Origin: a bacterium
GTDB taxonomy: Bacteria > Actinomycetota > Acidimicrobiia > Spongiisociales > Spongiisociaceae
Length of the DNA stretch: 42,179 nucleotides
NCBI GenBank assembly: GCA_028820935.1
Contig: JAPPHZ010000024.1
Span: forward strand, 1 to 42,179
Reading direction: 5' to 3'
The notes beneath the pieces are model-generated. The model saw only the letters and a program-made list of their open reading frames with translations. It did not search any database and had not been told where the DNA came from. This document shows positions 7,775-17,148 of this stretch, one piece after another (within the stretch, counting starts at the first letter, position 1; each line of letters starts with the position of its first letter). The position numbers were made by a program, and so were the translations under genes.

Positions 7775-9118
7775 GTGACCATGTCGGGAACGGTCCGGAT
7801 CCTCACCAAGATCGGTCTGCCCGCGGCCGCCTGTCTGGTGATCCTCGCATGCGGTGGCGAACCCACCTCAGATGACGCGACCACAGGCGCGACCCGGGCA
7901 CCGACGACCACGACCACTGCTCCTACGACATCGGCCACCACGACTTCCGTCCCGACGCCCACCACCGGCGGTTCCCTGGAGACGAGCACCACCCAGACGG
8001 CGCCCGAGGTGCTGACGGTGGAGGTAGTGCTCACCGACCTGGAGAACCCCCGCGGCGTCGGCGTGGATGCGGAGGGTGCCCTGCTGATCGCCGAAGCCGG
8101 ATACGGGGAGGACGCCGATGCCCCGATCCTGAGGACCGGCCGCCTCACCCGCTTCCTGGACCTCAACGGTGACGGCGACTTTCTCGATCCCGGGGAGGCT
8201 GAGCGGTGGCTGGACAACCTGTTCAGCTTCAACTCGGTCAACAAGTACGAAACGGGTCGGGATGAGGTCAGCGGGGCTACGGATGTGCTGGTCCACGAGG
8301 ATGGACGGGTCTTCCTGTCCCTTGACGGTGGGATCGACCAGAGCGGGGGCACGTTCATCCTCTTCGAGTTGGACGAGGACGGGACCCTCCTGCGGGAGAT
8401 CAACCAGAACTCCAACATGACCGGGATCGGGTTCGCTCCTGACCAGCGCAGCGTCTACGCATCGCAGAGCACCCACAATTCGCTGATCGAGATCCGGCTC
8501 GAAGACGGAGACGTCCGGCACATCGTCACGTTCGAGGACCTCTACAGCGGTCAGCAGGCGGTCCCGGCCGGCCTGGCAGTGGACCCGACCACCGGCGACG
8601 TGCTGGTGGCGTTGTTCTCCGGCGTCGCCAAGGCCGAGGGCGAAGCATGCCGGTTCGTACCCGAGGCGATGTGCGACGGACGCTACCTGCCGCTGATCCC
8701 TACGGATGCGAAGGTGGTCAGGGTCGATCCGGCCACGGGCTCGGTCACCGACGAGGTCACCGGGCTGACCGCGGCGGTGGACGTGGCGGCCGACTCCGAA
8801 GGGAACGTCTTTACGGTGGAGATGGCCGCCGACCACGCCCAGCTGTTCCATCTGGGAGTCGACCTGTTCCTAGCCGACCTCCCCGCACTGCACGGCGGAT
8901 ACATAAGGTTCAGCGGGAGGGTCACGATGTATCCCGCCGACGGAGGGGACCCACGTGTCCTGGCGGAGGGCCTTGACCAGCCGACCAACATCACGGTCGG
9001 ACCCGACGGCGCCCTGTACGTGTCGACGGGGCAGGGCACCCCTGGCCGCCCCATCCCCGGTCCGCAAGGCCGTACCGAAATAGTGGGAGAAGTTCTCCGG
9101 ATAACCGGATACAAGTAG
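7775..9118 (+). CDS. ScyD/ScyE-like secreted beta-propeller lipoprotein
   Basis: This 447-residue protein begins with a lipoprotein signal (lipobox VILACG, Cys26), then a Thr/Pro-rich linker (about 32-75) and a beta-propeller-like domain with repeated phrases of the type LENPRGVGVD, GLAVDP and QPTNITVGPDGALYVS. The last one and the VNKYE/DVLV region resemble the ScyD/ScyE family and related NHL-type propellers. These are extracellular proteins of mostly unknown role; some act in scytonemin formation in cyanobacteria, which is not implied here. The GTG start at 7775 is favoured by the -10 box just upstream; the ATG at 7781 is an alternative. Confidence 0.75.
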   Translation: MTMSGTVRILTKIGLPAAACLVILACGGEPTSDDATTGATRAPTTTTTAPTTSATTTSVPTPTTGGSLETSTTQTAPEVLTVEVVLTDLENPRGVGVDAEGALLIAEAGYGEDADAPILRTGRLTRFLDLNGDGDFLDPGEAERWLDNLFSFNSVNKYETGRDEVSGATDVLVHEDGRVFLSLDGGIDQSGGTFILFELDEDGTLLREINQNSNMTGIGFAPDQRSVYASQSTHNSLIEIRLEDGDVRHIVTFEDLYSGQQAVPAGLAVDPTTGDVLVALFSGVAKAEGEACRFVPEAMCDGRYLPLIPTDAKVVRVDPATGSVTDEVTGLTAAVDVAADSEGNVFTVEMAADHAQLFHLGVDLFLADLPALHGGYIRFSGRVTMYPADGGDPRVLAEGLDQPTNITVGPDGALYVSTGQGTPGRPIPGPQGRTEIVGEVLRITGYK

Positions 9119-9131
9119 GACCCCGTCCCTG

Positions 9132-9160
9132 TGGACGGCATCCGACGGGACCACTATGTT
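9132..9160 (+). promoter_or_regulatory. Promoter of the first ABC importer operon
   Basis: TGGACG (9132-9137) and TATGTT (9155-9160) are separated by 17 bp, a good -35/-10 pair for a housekeeping sigma factor. The expected start near 9167 gives a leader of about 52 nt that carries GAGAGGAGA before the ATG at 9219. Confidence 0.5.
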
Positions 9161-9218
9161 TACAAGATCGCAGGTGGGCCGTGCCGCGGCCGGACAGGCA
9201 CTCGAGAGGAGACACGCC

Positions 9219-11132
9219 ATGAGAGCTAGTCGGATAGGGCGATTGCTGGGGCTGTTGCTCGTCGTCATGCTGGTGGCCGCGGGATGCGGCGCCGAGGACG
9301 ACACGGCCGCGGAGGATGCGGCCGCCGCGCAGGCTCAGGCGGCCGCCGCGCAGCAGGAAGCCGACGCCGCAGCGGCACAGGCGGCCGCGGCTCAGGAGGA
9401 AGCCGACGCCGCAGCGGCCGCGCTGACCCAGGCCCAGGCTGACCTGGAAGCCGCCCAGGCGGCAGCGGCCGAGGCCATGGAGGGCGACGACGCCGCTCAG
9501 GCCGAGCTCGAGGCGGCGCAGGCCGAGCTCGAGGCGGCGCAGGCCGAGCTCGAGGCGGCGCTGGCCGAAGCCGAGGCAGCTCTCGATGAGGCCGAGATGG
9601 CCGCCGATGAGGCCATGAAGGCCGCTGAGGCAGCCGAAGCCGAGGCAGCCGCGGCAACGACGACGACCGTGGCGGCGATGGCAGAACCCGAACTGATCGA
9701 GGTCGTGGTCTCCGAGGACAGCGACATCTACAACTTCGACCCGAAGAACTCGGCGGGTGGTGAGTTCGACGCACCTGTGTTCACCACCATCTACGAGACG
9801 CTGGCCTGGACGAGCCCATCGGGCGACGTCCTGCCCCGCCTTGCTACCGACTGGACCATCTCCGAAGACAAGATGACCTACACGTTCAACCTGCGGGAAG
9901 GAGTCAAGTTCCACAACGGCGCCGACTTCACCGCGCACGATGTCGTGTACAGCGTCAACCGCGCCGTGAGCCAGGGGATCCCGATGGTGCAGCAGCGGGC
10001 CCAGAACCTGGAGAGCGTGACCGCAGTCGACGACTACACGGTCGTCTACCAGTTGAAGCAGCCTTCCACCGCGTTCCTCCTCAACATCGCGGACACCACC
10101 GGGCTGGGTTTCTCGTCGGTCCTCACGTCCACGGCGCCCGCCCACGGGACGACGCCCGTCGGGACCGGCCCCTTCACGTTCGTGTCCTACGTGCCCGGCT
10201 CGGAGTTGGTGCTGGACGTCAACCGTGACTACTGGGACCCCTCGGTCCTACCGTCGTACGACCGCATCCGGGTGAGGATCATCAAGGAAGACGCTTCGAT
10301 GGTGGCTGCACTCCGCGCCAAGGAGGTGGCCCTGATCCATCCCACCGCCACCGCGACGGCCAGGACCCTGAGGGACGAGGCGGACTTCACGATCGTGGAC
10401 ACGGCGTCCCGCACCTTCTGGATCCATGCCAGCCGGGTGGGGGCGACCCGTGACGAGGCCGTGGTCAAGGCACTATGGCTCTCCATGGATCGTCAAGCCC
10501 TGGTTGACATCGCCTTCCTCGGCGAGGCGTTCCCGTGGTCGACCTCCCATCCGTCGGTTGCGTACGGCCTGGGACCCGACGACCTGCCCAACTACCAGCG
10601 GGACGTCGAGGCAGCCAAACAGATCCTGGCCGAGGCCGGTTACACGGACGGCGTCGACCTCGTGTTCACCTACCCGACCCGGGTCCCCTACGAGGACGTA
10701 TTCTTCGAGGTCCTCCAGGCATCCTGGGCGGAAGCCGGGATCAACGTGACCCTCAATCCGGTGGAGCAGGCGGTCTGGATACCGAAGCTGATCAACGCGG
10801 ACTACGACCTGTCGGCCACGGACCAGGGCTGGTACTCGAACCCCTACCGGTACGTCCTACCCAGGACCGGCTGGCAGGCTCCCCCAGAGGAGATCCTCCC
10901 CGAGCTGATCCCCGAACTGGACGCCCTGGCGGCGGCCTCCCAGGAGGAGCGGCCCGAGATCTTCCAGCGGATCCAGAGGCTTGAGGCCGAGAACGTGTAC
11001 CCCTACACGGGCACCGTCTACGCCAACGCTTCGCATGTGTACCACAACGATCTGCTCGCCAACGCGGACCTGGGTACGTATATCACCGGCGACAAGCGGG
11101 TTCTGTACCTCTCGCTGGTTCCGGCTGGATAA
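9219..11132 (+). CDS. Peptide-type ABC substrate-binding lipoprotein with Ala-rich coiled coil
   Basis: This is a solute-binding protein of the oligopeptide/dipeptide/nickel family (SBP_bac_5), anchored by lipid at Cys23 (lipobox VAAGC). Between the anchor and the binding domain lies an unusual stretch of about 125 residues (roughly 25-150), made almost only of Ala, Glu, Gln, Asp and Leu. It is predicted to be a long helix or coiled coil and ends in a short Thr run. The binding domain (about 160-637) shows family phrases such as LATDWTIS, VKFHNGADFTAHDVVYS and GTGPFTF. The ATG at 9219 follows GAGAGGAGA and starts a standard signal peptide, so upstream in-frame codons are not used. The transporter core genes follow after a hairpin. 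Confidence 0.92.
   Translation: MRASRIGRLLGLLLVVMLVAAGCGAEDDTAAEDAAAAQAQAAAAQQEADAAAAQAAAAQEEADAAAAALTQAQADLEAAQAAAAEAMEGDDAAQAELEAAQAELEAAQAELEAALAEAEAALDEAEMAADEAMKAAEAAEAEAAAATTTTVAAMAEPELIEVVVSEDSDIYNFDPKNSAGGEFDAPVFTTIYETLAWTSPSGDVLPRLATDWTISEDKMTYTFNLREGVKFHNGADFTAHDVVYSVNRAVSQGIPMVQQRAQNLESVTAVDDYTVVYQLKQPSTAFLLNIADTTGLGFSSVLTSTAPAHGTTPVGTGPFTFVSYVPGSELVLDVNRDYWDPSVLPSYDRIRVRIIKEDASMVAALRAKEVALIHPTATATARTLRDEADFTIVDTASRTFWIHASRVGATRDEAVVKALWLSMDRQALVDIAFLGEAFPWSTSHPSVAYGLGPDDLPNYQRDVEAAKQILAEAGYTDGVDLVFTYPTRVPYEDVFFEVLQASWAEAGINVTLNPVEQAVWIPKLINADYDLSATDQGWYSNPYRYVLPRTGWQAPPEEILPELIPELDALAAASQEERPEIFQRIQRLEAENVYPYTGTVYANASHVYHNDLLANADLGTYITGDKRVLYLSLVPAG
9501..9563 (+). repeat. Three 21-bp tandem repeats in the SBP coding region
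   Basis: Three head-to-tail copies of a 21-bp unit beginning GCCGAGCTCGAGGCGGCGCA, the last with one changed base, encode AELEAAQ repeats of the coiled coil. The length is a multiple of 3, so copy changes would keep the frame. Confidence 0.9.
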
Positions 11133-11144
11133 CTCGCAATCAGC

Positions 11145-11175
11145 GGCCGGGTGGGCTGCAACGGCCCACCCGGCC
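11145..11175 (+). terminator. Hairpin between SBP gene and ABC core genes
   Basis: A perfect 12-bp GC-rich stem (11145-11156 with 11164-11175) encloses the 7-nt loop TGCAACG, 12 nt after the SBP stop. Only a short T run (TTT at 11188-11190) follows, so it is more likely a partial terminator or a 3' end that stabilises the SBP transcript than a full stop. Confidence 0.6.
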
Positions 11176-11192
11176 CCGGCCATCGCCTTTCA

Positions 11193-12245
<1,053 letters not shown>

Positions 12246-12253
12246 GCGACGGG

Positions 12254-13267
12254 ATGGCCCTACTAAGGCTCGAAGGCGTCTCGGTTCACTTCCGGCTTCG
12301 CAGGCGCGGACGGGCGGGCGGGATCGTGCGCGCCGTCGACGGCGTGGACCTGACCATTAACGAGGGCGAGGTGCTCGGCATCGTCGGCGAGTCGGGCTGC
12401 GGGAAGACCACCCTGGGCCGGGTGATCGTCGGGTTGCAGCGACCCACTTCGGGTGACGTGGTGGTGCGGGGTGAGAAGCGGTCGCTCCGCCAGCGTCCGG
12501 GCGCCAACGCTCGAGCCGACGGCTTCCAGATGGTGTACCAGGACGCGGCCGGATCCCTCAACCCCTGGAAGCGGATCGGCTGGACCATCGCCGAGCCGCT
12601 CAGGAACGAGGGCATGAGGAAACCCGAGATGCGCGAGCGGGTTCTGGAACTGCTCGATCAGGTGGGCCTCCCCGATTCGATGATCGACCAGTACCCGGGT
12701 CAACTCTCCGGAGGGCAGCAGCAGCGGGCGGCCATAGCCAGGGCCCTGGCCGGGCGGCCCCGGCTGATCGTGCTCGACGAGGCGGTCAGTTCCCTGGACA
12801 TGTCGACCCAGGCACAGGTCCTGAACCTGCTCAAGGACCTGGCGGAACGCCACGCGGTGAACTACGTGTTCATCTCTCACGACATCGCCGCGGTCGACTT
12901 CATGAGCGACCGGGTAGCGGTCATGTATCTGGGCAAGATCGTCGAGCTCGAAGACGCTCACGACCGCAAGAACCCGCTCGTCCATCCGTACTCCATCACG
13001 CTGCGGTCGGCGGTGCCGGTGCCGGATCCGGTCGTGGAGCGCCGCCGCAACCGCATCGTGCTGACCGGGCCGGTGGCCAGCGCTACCGAACTTCCTTCCG
13101 GGTGTCGCTTCCACACCCGTTGCCCGATCGCCCAACCGCTCTGTTCCGACGCCGAGCCGGAGTTGGTAAGCGCATCGCCAACCAGCCGGGTTGCCTGCCA
13201 CTTCGCCGGGGAGTTCGACGGCCGTTACGCCGCGACCGGCGCCGGGACTCACGGGGCTTCGGCGTGA
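12254..13267 (+). CDS. Oligopeptide-type ABC transporter ATPase (DppF-like)
   Basis: This is the second nucleotide-binding subunit, 337 residues. It shows Walker [11 protein letters not shown]-loop VYQDAAGSLNP, signature LSGGQQQR, Walker B LIVLDEAVSSLD, H-loop FISHD and the C-terminal GCRFHTRCPIAQPLC extension. The start at ATG 12254 begins the usual N-terminal strand. Its TGA overlaps the GTG of the next permease gene. Confidence 0.93.
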   Translation: MALLRLEGVSVHFRLRRRGRAGGIVRAVDGVDLTINEGEVLGIVGESGCGKTTLGRVIVGLQRPTSGDVVVRGEKRSLRQRPGANARADGFQMVYQDAAGSLNPWKRIGWTIAEPLRNEGMRKPEMRERVLELLDQVGLPDSMIDQYPGQLSGGQQQRAAIARALAGRPRLIVLDEAVSSLDMSTQAQVLNLLKDLAERHAVNYVFISHDIAAVDFMSDRVAVMYLGKIVELEDAHDRKNPLVHPYSITLRSAVPVPDPVVERRRNRIVLTGPVASATELPSGCRFHTRCPIAQPLCSDAEPELVSASPTSRVACHFAGEFDGRYAATGAGTHGASA

Positions 13268-14214
13268 TCCTCTTCACCGTCCGCAGGTTCGCCGAGGCGG
13301 TCGCCGTGCTGTTCGTGCTGACCTTCCTGATCTACGTGATCGGGACCATCGTCCCGGGTGACATCGCCCAGCAGATGGCGGGCATCGAGGGCGCCACGCC
13401 CGAGCGGATGGCCGAGATGCGGGCCCGTCTCGGGCTGGACCGCCCGCTGATGGTGAGGTACGGGGAGTGGTTGGGCAATGCGGTGAGGGGCGACTTCGGC
13501 CATTCGTTGTTCACGGAACGCAATATCGCCGCCGATGTCCGGCAGCAGTTCCCGGTGTCCCTGGAGGTGGCCTTCCTCAGCGTTCTGCTGGCGGTGATCA
13601 TCGGCATCCCGCTCGGCGTGTACGCCGCCGTGAACACCGGCACGATCGTGGACAGGGTCCTGAGAGGCATCTCCCTGGTGTTCTTCTCGGTGCCGACCTT
13701 CGTATCGGGAGTCCTGTTCGTATGGCTGGGATCGATCGTCCTCAGGTCCTTCTACACGTCGTTCTACGTGCCGTTCACCGAGGATCCGATCGCCAACCTG
13801 CGGTCGATCATGTTGCCGTGCCTTGCTATCGCCCTTCCCACGTCCGCCTCGATCATCCAGATGACCCGCACCACGATGATCGCCAGCCTGCAGGAACCGT
13901 TCGTCGATACGGCCCGTGTCAAGGGCGCCAGGGAGAGCAGGGTCCGGTATATCCACGCGCTGCGCGCCTCGCTGGGACCCGTCGTCACGCTGATCGGCCT
14001 GCTGTTCGGCGCTCTCGTCGGTGGTCTGATCATCGTGGAGCAGATCTTCAACCTGCCCGGGCTGGGCCGCGGGGTATTGCTCGGCATCGCGGAACGTGAC
14101 TTCCCGTACGTGATAGCGGCCACGCTGGTCATCGCCAGCGTCTACATAGTGGTGAACTTCATCGTGGACCTCCTCTACCCCATCCTCGACCCGAGACAGC
14201 GGGAACAGACATGA
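13264..14214 (+). CDS. Oligopeptide-type ABC transporter permease (DppB-like)
   Basis: This 316-residue inner-membrane permease has six predicted helices. It has the DppB-type N-terminal helix (RRFAEAVAVLFVLTFLIYVI), the external region with LGLDRPLMVRYGEWLGNAVRGDFG, and the EAA-loop region TARVKGARESRV that docks on the ATPases. The start is GTG 13264, overlapping the ATPase stop (GTGA). The stop overlaps the next permease start (ATGA), so the core is translationally coupled. Confidence 0.93.
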   Translation: MILFTVRRFAEAVAVLFVLTFLIYVIGTIVPGDIAQQMAGIEGATPERMAEMRARLGLDRPLMVRYGEWLGNAVRGDFGHSLFTERNIAADVRQQFPVSLEVAFLSVLLAVIIGIPLGVYAAVNTGTIVDRVLRGISLVFFSVPTFVSGVLFVWLGSIVLRSFYTSFYVPFTEDPIANLRSIMLPCLAIALPTSASIIQMTRTTMIASLQEPFVDTARVKGARESRVRYIHALRASLGPVVTLIGLLFGALVGGLIIVEQIFNLPGLGRGVLLGIAERDFPYVIAATLVIASVYIVVNFIVDLLYPILDPRQREQT

Positions 14215-15143
14215 CCACACCGCACCCACTGCCGGACGCTCTCTCGACGGTGGAGAGGCGGGGAGCCGGGGAGACCCCCGGGATCCGCAACGCTCGTTTC
14301 TGGCACCAACTCCGCGCCGTGGCCAGGCATCCCTCCGGAAGGTTCGGCCTTCTGCTGATCGCGCCCGTGCTGATCCTCGCCATCGCCGGACCGCTGGTGA
14401 TCCACTGGGATCCCATCCAGATCAACCCGGCAGACTCCCTCCAGGGACCGTCCGCCCGGCACTGGTTCGGGACCGACCAACTCGGCCGGGACCTCGCCGC
14501 CCGGGTGGTGAGCGCCATCCCGGTGGTCATCTGGGTCCCACTCGGCGCGGTCATCCTGGCCGTGACCACCGGGAGCGCCATCGGCATCCTGGCCGGATAC
14601 CGCCGGGGATGGCTGGAGAGGGTGCTGATGGCGGGAACCGACGTGCTGCTGGCGATGCCGGGCCTGCTTACCGCCATCCTCATCGTCGGCGTGTTCGGAG
14701 GCGGCTCCCGCAACATGATCCTGGCCATCGGAGTCATTTACCTCCCCCGCTTCACCCGCATCGCCCGCGGTTCCACCCTGGAGGTCCGCGGCCTCCCCTA
14801 CGTCGATGCCGCCCGCCTGTCGGGCACCAAGCCGCTGGCCCTCGTCACCCGACACATCCTGCCGGGCATCAGCTCTCCCCTGTTCGTGATGTGCGTGCTC
14901 AGCCTGTCCACCGGGTTGCTGGTGCAGACCGCCCTGAGCTTCCTCGGTTTCGGCTTCGAGCCTCCCACCGCCGATCTCGGGAGGATGCTCGCCAACTCGG
15001 TCGACTTCCTGACCCTCGCCCCGTGGATGGCCATATCCCCCGCTCTGGTGATCACCCTGCTCATCCTGGCCTTCAACAACTTGGGCGACGCGGTCCGCGA
15101 CGTGATGGACCCCGAGGTCGCCCGCTCCGCAGGCGCGGTCTGA
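14211..15143 (+). CDS. Oligopeptide-type ABC transporter permease (DppC-like)
   Basis: This is the second permease, 310 residues. It carries the N-terminal OppC-type cytoplasmic tail and helix, the phrase HWFGTDQLGRDL that marks DppC/OppC, and the EAA loop DAARLSGTKPLALVTRHILPG. Six membrane helices are expected. It is the last gene of the first importer operon (SBP, two ATPases, two permeases). Confidence 0.93.
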   Translation: MTTPHPLPDALSTVERRGAGETPGIRNARFWHQLRAVARHPSGRFGLLLIAPVLILAIAGPLVIHWDPIQINPADSLQGPSARHWFGTDQLGRDLAARVVSAIPVVIWVPLGAVILAVTTGSAIGILAGYRRGWLERVLMAGTDVLLAMPGLLTAILIVGVFGGGSRNMILAIGVIYLPRFTRIARGSTLEVRGLPYVDAARLSGTKPLALVTRHILPGISSPLFVMCVLSLSTGLLVQTALSFLGFGFEPPTADLGRMLANSVDFLTLAPWMAISPALVITLLILAFNNLGDAVRDVMDPEVARSAGAV

Positions 15144-15206
15144 CCTCAGCCCGCACGCGAAAACCGCCATCTAGAGCGAGATCTAACTGCTCTCAAACAG
15201 CTAGTA

Positions 15207-15222
15207 CCAATTGTCCAAATGG
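15207..15222. promoter_or_regulatory. AT-rich imperfect palindrome upstream of a ThDP enzyme gene
   Basis: CCAATTGTCCAAATGG is an imperfect inverted repeat (CCAATT against AAATGG) in an AT-rich patch of the otherwise GC-rich 150-bp gap 15144-15293. It could be an operator. TACAAT at 15302-15307 resembles a -10 box, but it lies inside the assigned coding start, so the true start of the gene is uncertain. Confidence 0.25.
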
Positions 15223-15293
15223 CTTACCGGCGCCGACCCTGACGGCCATCGTCCCGTGTCCTGTCCTGCCAGGGCGGCACCGGCCGCAAGACG

Positions 15294-17096
15294 GTGCACG
15301 TGTACAATCCGCTCACCGACAGGGGTGGACTTACGGGCGATCCGACTCAGATAACCGGCGCAGCATCGCTCGTGCGTGCCCTGGAACTTGAGGGGATCGA
15401 CACGGTCTTCGGGTTGGTCGGTCACGGCAACCTCGCATTCGTGGACGCCCTGGCGGACAGCGACACGATCGACTACGTCACCGTGTTCCACGAGCAGGTG
15501 GCCGCCCACGCCGCCGACGCCTACTTCCGGGCGGGTGGACGGATCTCGGTCGTGACGACCACGGTGGGACCGGGATTCACCAACCTGATGACCGGACTCG
15601 GGGACGCCATGCTCGACTCGTCGGCCATGGTGGTGATAGCCGGGGGGATGCCGAGCGCCTACGTGGGGAAGGAGCCCCTCCAGGAACTCTCCTACTCGAT
15701 CGACAACGCCCAGATCGACATCGCCCGCCCTCTCACGAAACGGATCATCCAGGCAACCGGCGCCGCCGAGCTCGCCAACCAGTTCCACCGGGCGGTGGGC
15801 TACGCGCTGGCGGGGTGTCCGGGCCCGGTCGTCCTGCAGGTCCCGCTCGACTTCTTCTCGGAATGGGTGGAGCCTTCGGTTGCCAGGCTCCGACCCTCAC
15901 GGCCCGGCCGCAGCGGCCCCGATCCCACCGAGATGGAACGGGCGGCCGATCTGATCGCACGAGCCGAACGCCCGCTCGTCTTCGCCGGCGGCGGCGCCAT
16001 CATCTCGCATGCCTCCGCGGCGGTGACGCGCCTCGCCGATGAGTTCGGGCTGCCGGTCGCCACAACCATGAGCGGGCAGGGGGCCATTGCCGAGAACCAC
16101 CCGCTCTCGATCGGCTACACGGGCGTCGTGGGGACCAGGCCGGGCAACAATGCGGCGAGAAGGGCCGACCTGCTGGTGGCGGTCGGTACCCGGTTCCCGG
16201 AGATGGATTGCAACAACTGGAGGCCGGAGTACTTCACTCCCATCCCGCCCGCCAAGTTGATCCATATCGACATAGACCCCAACCAGATCGGCAAGATCTA
16301 CCCCACTGACGTCGGCCTGGTCGGTGACGCCCGCCGCTCTCTCGAGGAACTGGCCGCCGCGCTGGGAGACCGCATGAACGGAGCAGACCCGTGGCATGGC
16401 TGGCGCGAGGAGTTGGCCGGCGAGAAGCAGACCTGGGCGGACGACCTCCATGAGGTCCGCACCACCCCCAGCTTCCCGTACGAGCCGGCCTACCTGGGAA
16501 CCCTGCTGCGCGAGCTGCTGCCACCCGACACGATCCTGGTCACGGGGGTAGGAATCCGCCATGCCATTGGGCAGCACTACCCGTTCTTGAATGAGGGCAC
16601 CCAGATCGTGGCCAGCGGGTTCGGGACCATGGGCCAGGAAGTAGCCGCTCCGATAGGAGTACGGAGGGCCCGCCCGGACGTGCCGGTGGTAGCCGTGGTG
16701 GGCGACGGGGCGGTGATGGCATGCCTCGCGGCGCTCCCCACCGCGGTGACGGCGGGCATCGACGCGGTCTGGCTGATAGCCGACAACACGGGTTACGCGT
16801 CGATCGCCCTTTACCAGAACAAGCACTACGGTCGCGACGCCGGCACCTATTTCAAGGACCACGAAGGGGTTTCCTACGATCTGGACTACGTAGCCTTCGC
16901 CCGCTCCTTCGGCGCCCGGGCGGAGCGGGTAACCGATCCGGACGACTTCCCCGGGCTTCTGTCCAGGGCCTTGGAGGAACGCGGCACCTGGGTACTCGAA
17001 CTGCCGGTGACACCCTATCCCCGCATCATCGGATCAGGTCATTGGGATGTGAACGACATACTGGCGGCGGGTACCGAGAAGGGTCGGACCGGCTGA
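15294..17096 (+). CDS. Acetolactate-synthase-like ThDP-dependent enzyme
   Basis: This 600-residue enzyme has the three domains of the acetolactate synthase/pyruvate decarboxylase superfamily. Glu67 in VFHEQ is the residue that activates the ThDP aminopyrimidine. A central Rossmann-like domain carries GTRFPEMD and HIDIDP, and the C-terminal domain has the Mg-ThDP motif starting at GDGAVM and ending at ADN. It could carboligate, decarboxylate or hydrolyse 2-oxo or 1,2-dione substrates. No acetolactate synthase small subunit is adjacent, which argues against a branched-chain amino acid role. The start (GTG 15294, or GTG 15300) is uncertain because no clear ribosome site is seen. Confidence 0.8.
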   Translation: MHVYNPLTDRGGLTGDPTQITGAASLVRALELEGIDTVFGLVGHGNLAFVDALADSDTIDYVTVFHEQVAAHAADAYFRAGGRISVVTTTVGPGFTNLMTGLGDAMLDSSAMVVIAGGMPSAYVGKEPLQELSYSIDNAQIDIARPLTKRIIQATGAAELANQFHRAVGYALAGCPGPVVLQVPLDFFSEWVEPSVARLRPSRPGRSGPDPTEMERAADLIARAERPLVFAGGGAIISHASAAVTRLADEFGLPVATTMSGQGAIAENHPLSIGYTGVVGTRPGNNAARRADLLVAVGTRFPEMDCNNWRPEYFTPIPPAKLIHIDIDPNQIGKIYPTDVGLVGDARRSLEELAAALGDRMNGADPWHGWREELAGEKQTWADDLHEVRTTPSFPYEPAYLGTLLRELLPPDTILVTGVGIRHAIGQHYPFLNEGTQIVASGFGTMGQEVAAPIGVRRARPDVPVVAVVGDGAVMACLAALPTAVTAGIDAVWLIADNTGYASIALYQNKHYGRDAGTYFKDHEGVSYDLDYVAFARSFGARAERVTDPDDFPGLLSRALEERGTWVLELPVTPYPRIIGSGHWDVNDILAAGTEKGRTG

Positions 17097-17148
17097 CCTA
17101 CCGTGCCCTTGGACGTGCGCATACGGACCGACCGGGGAGGATGGCGGA

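Noticed and set aside
8991-10145. Minus-strand open frame (384 codons) antisense to the first substrate-binding protein
   Set aside because: Low-complexity Leu/Gly/Arg translation caused by the Ala/Glu coiled-coil coding region on the other strand.
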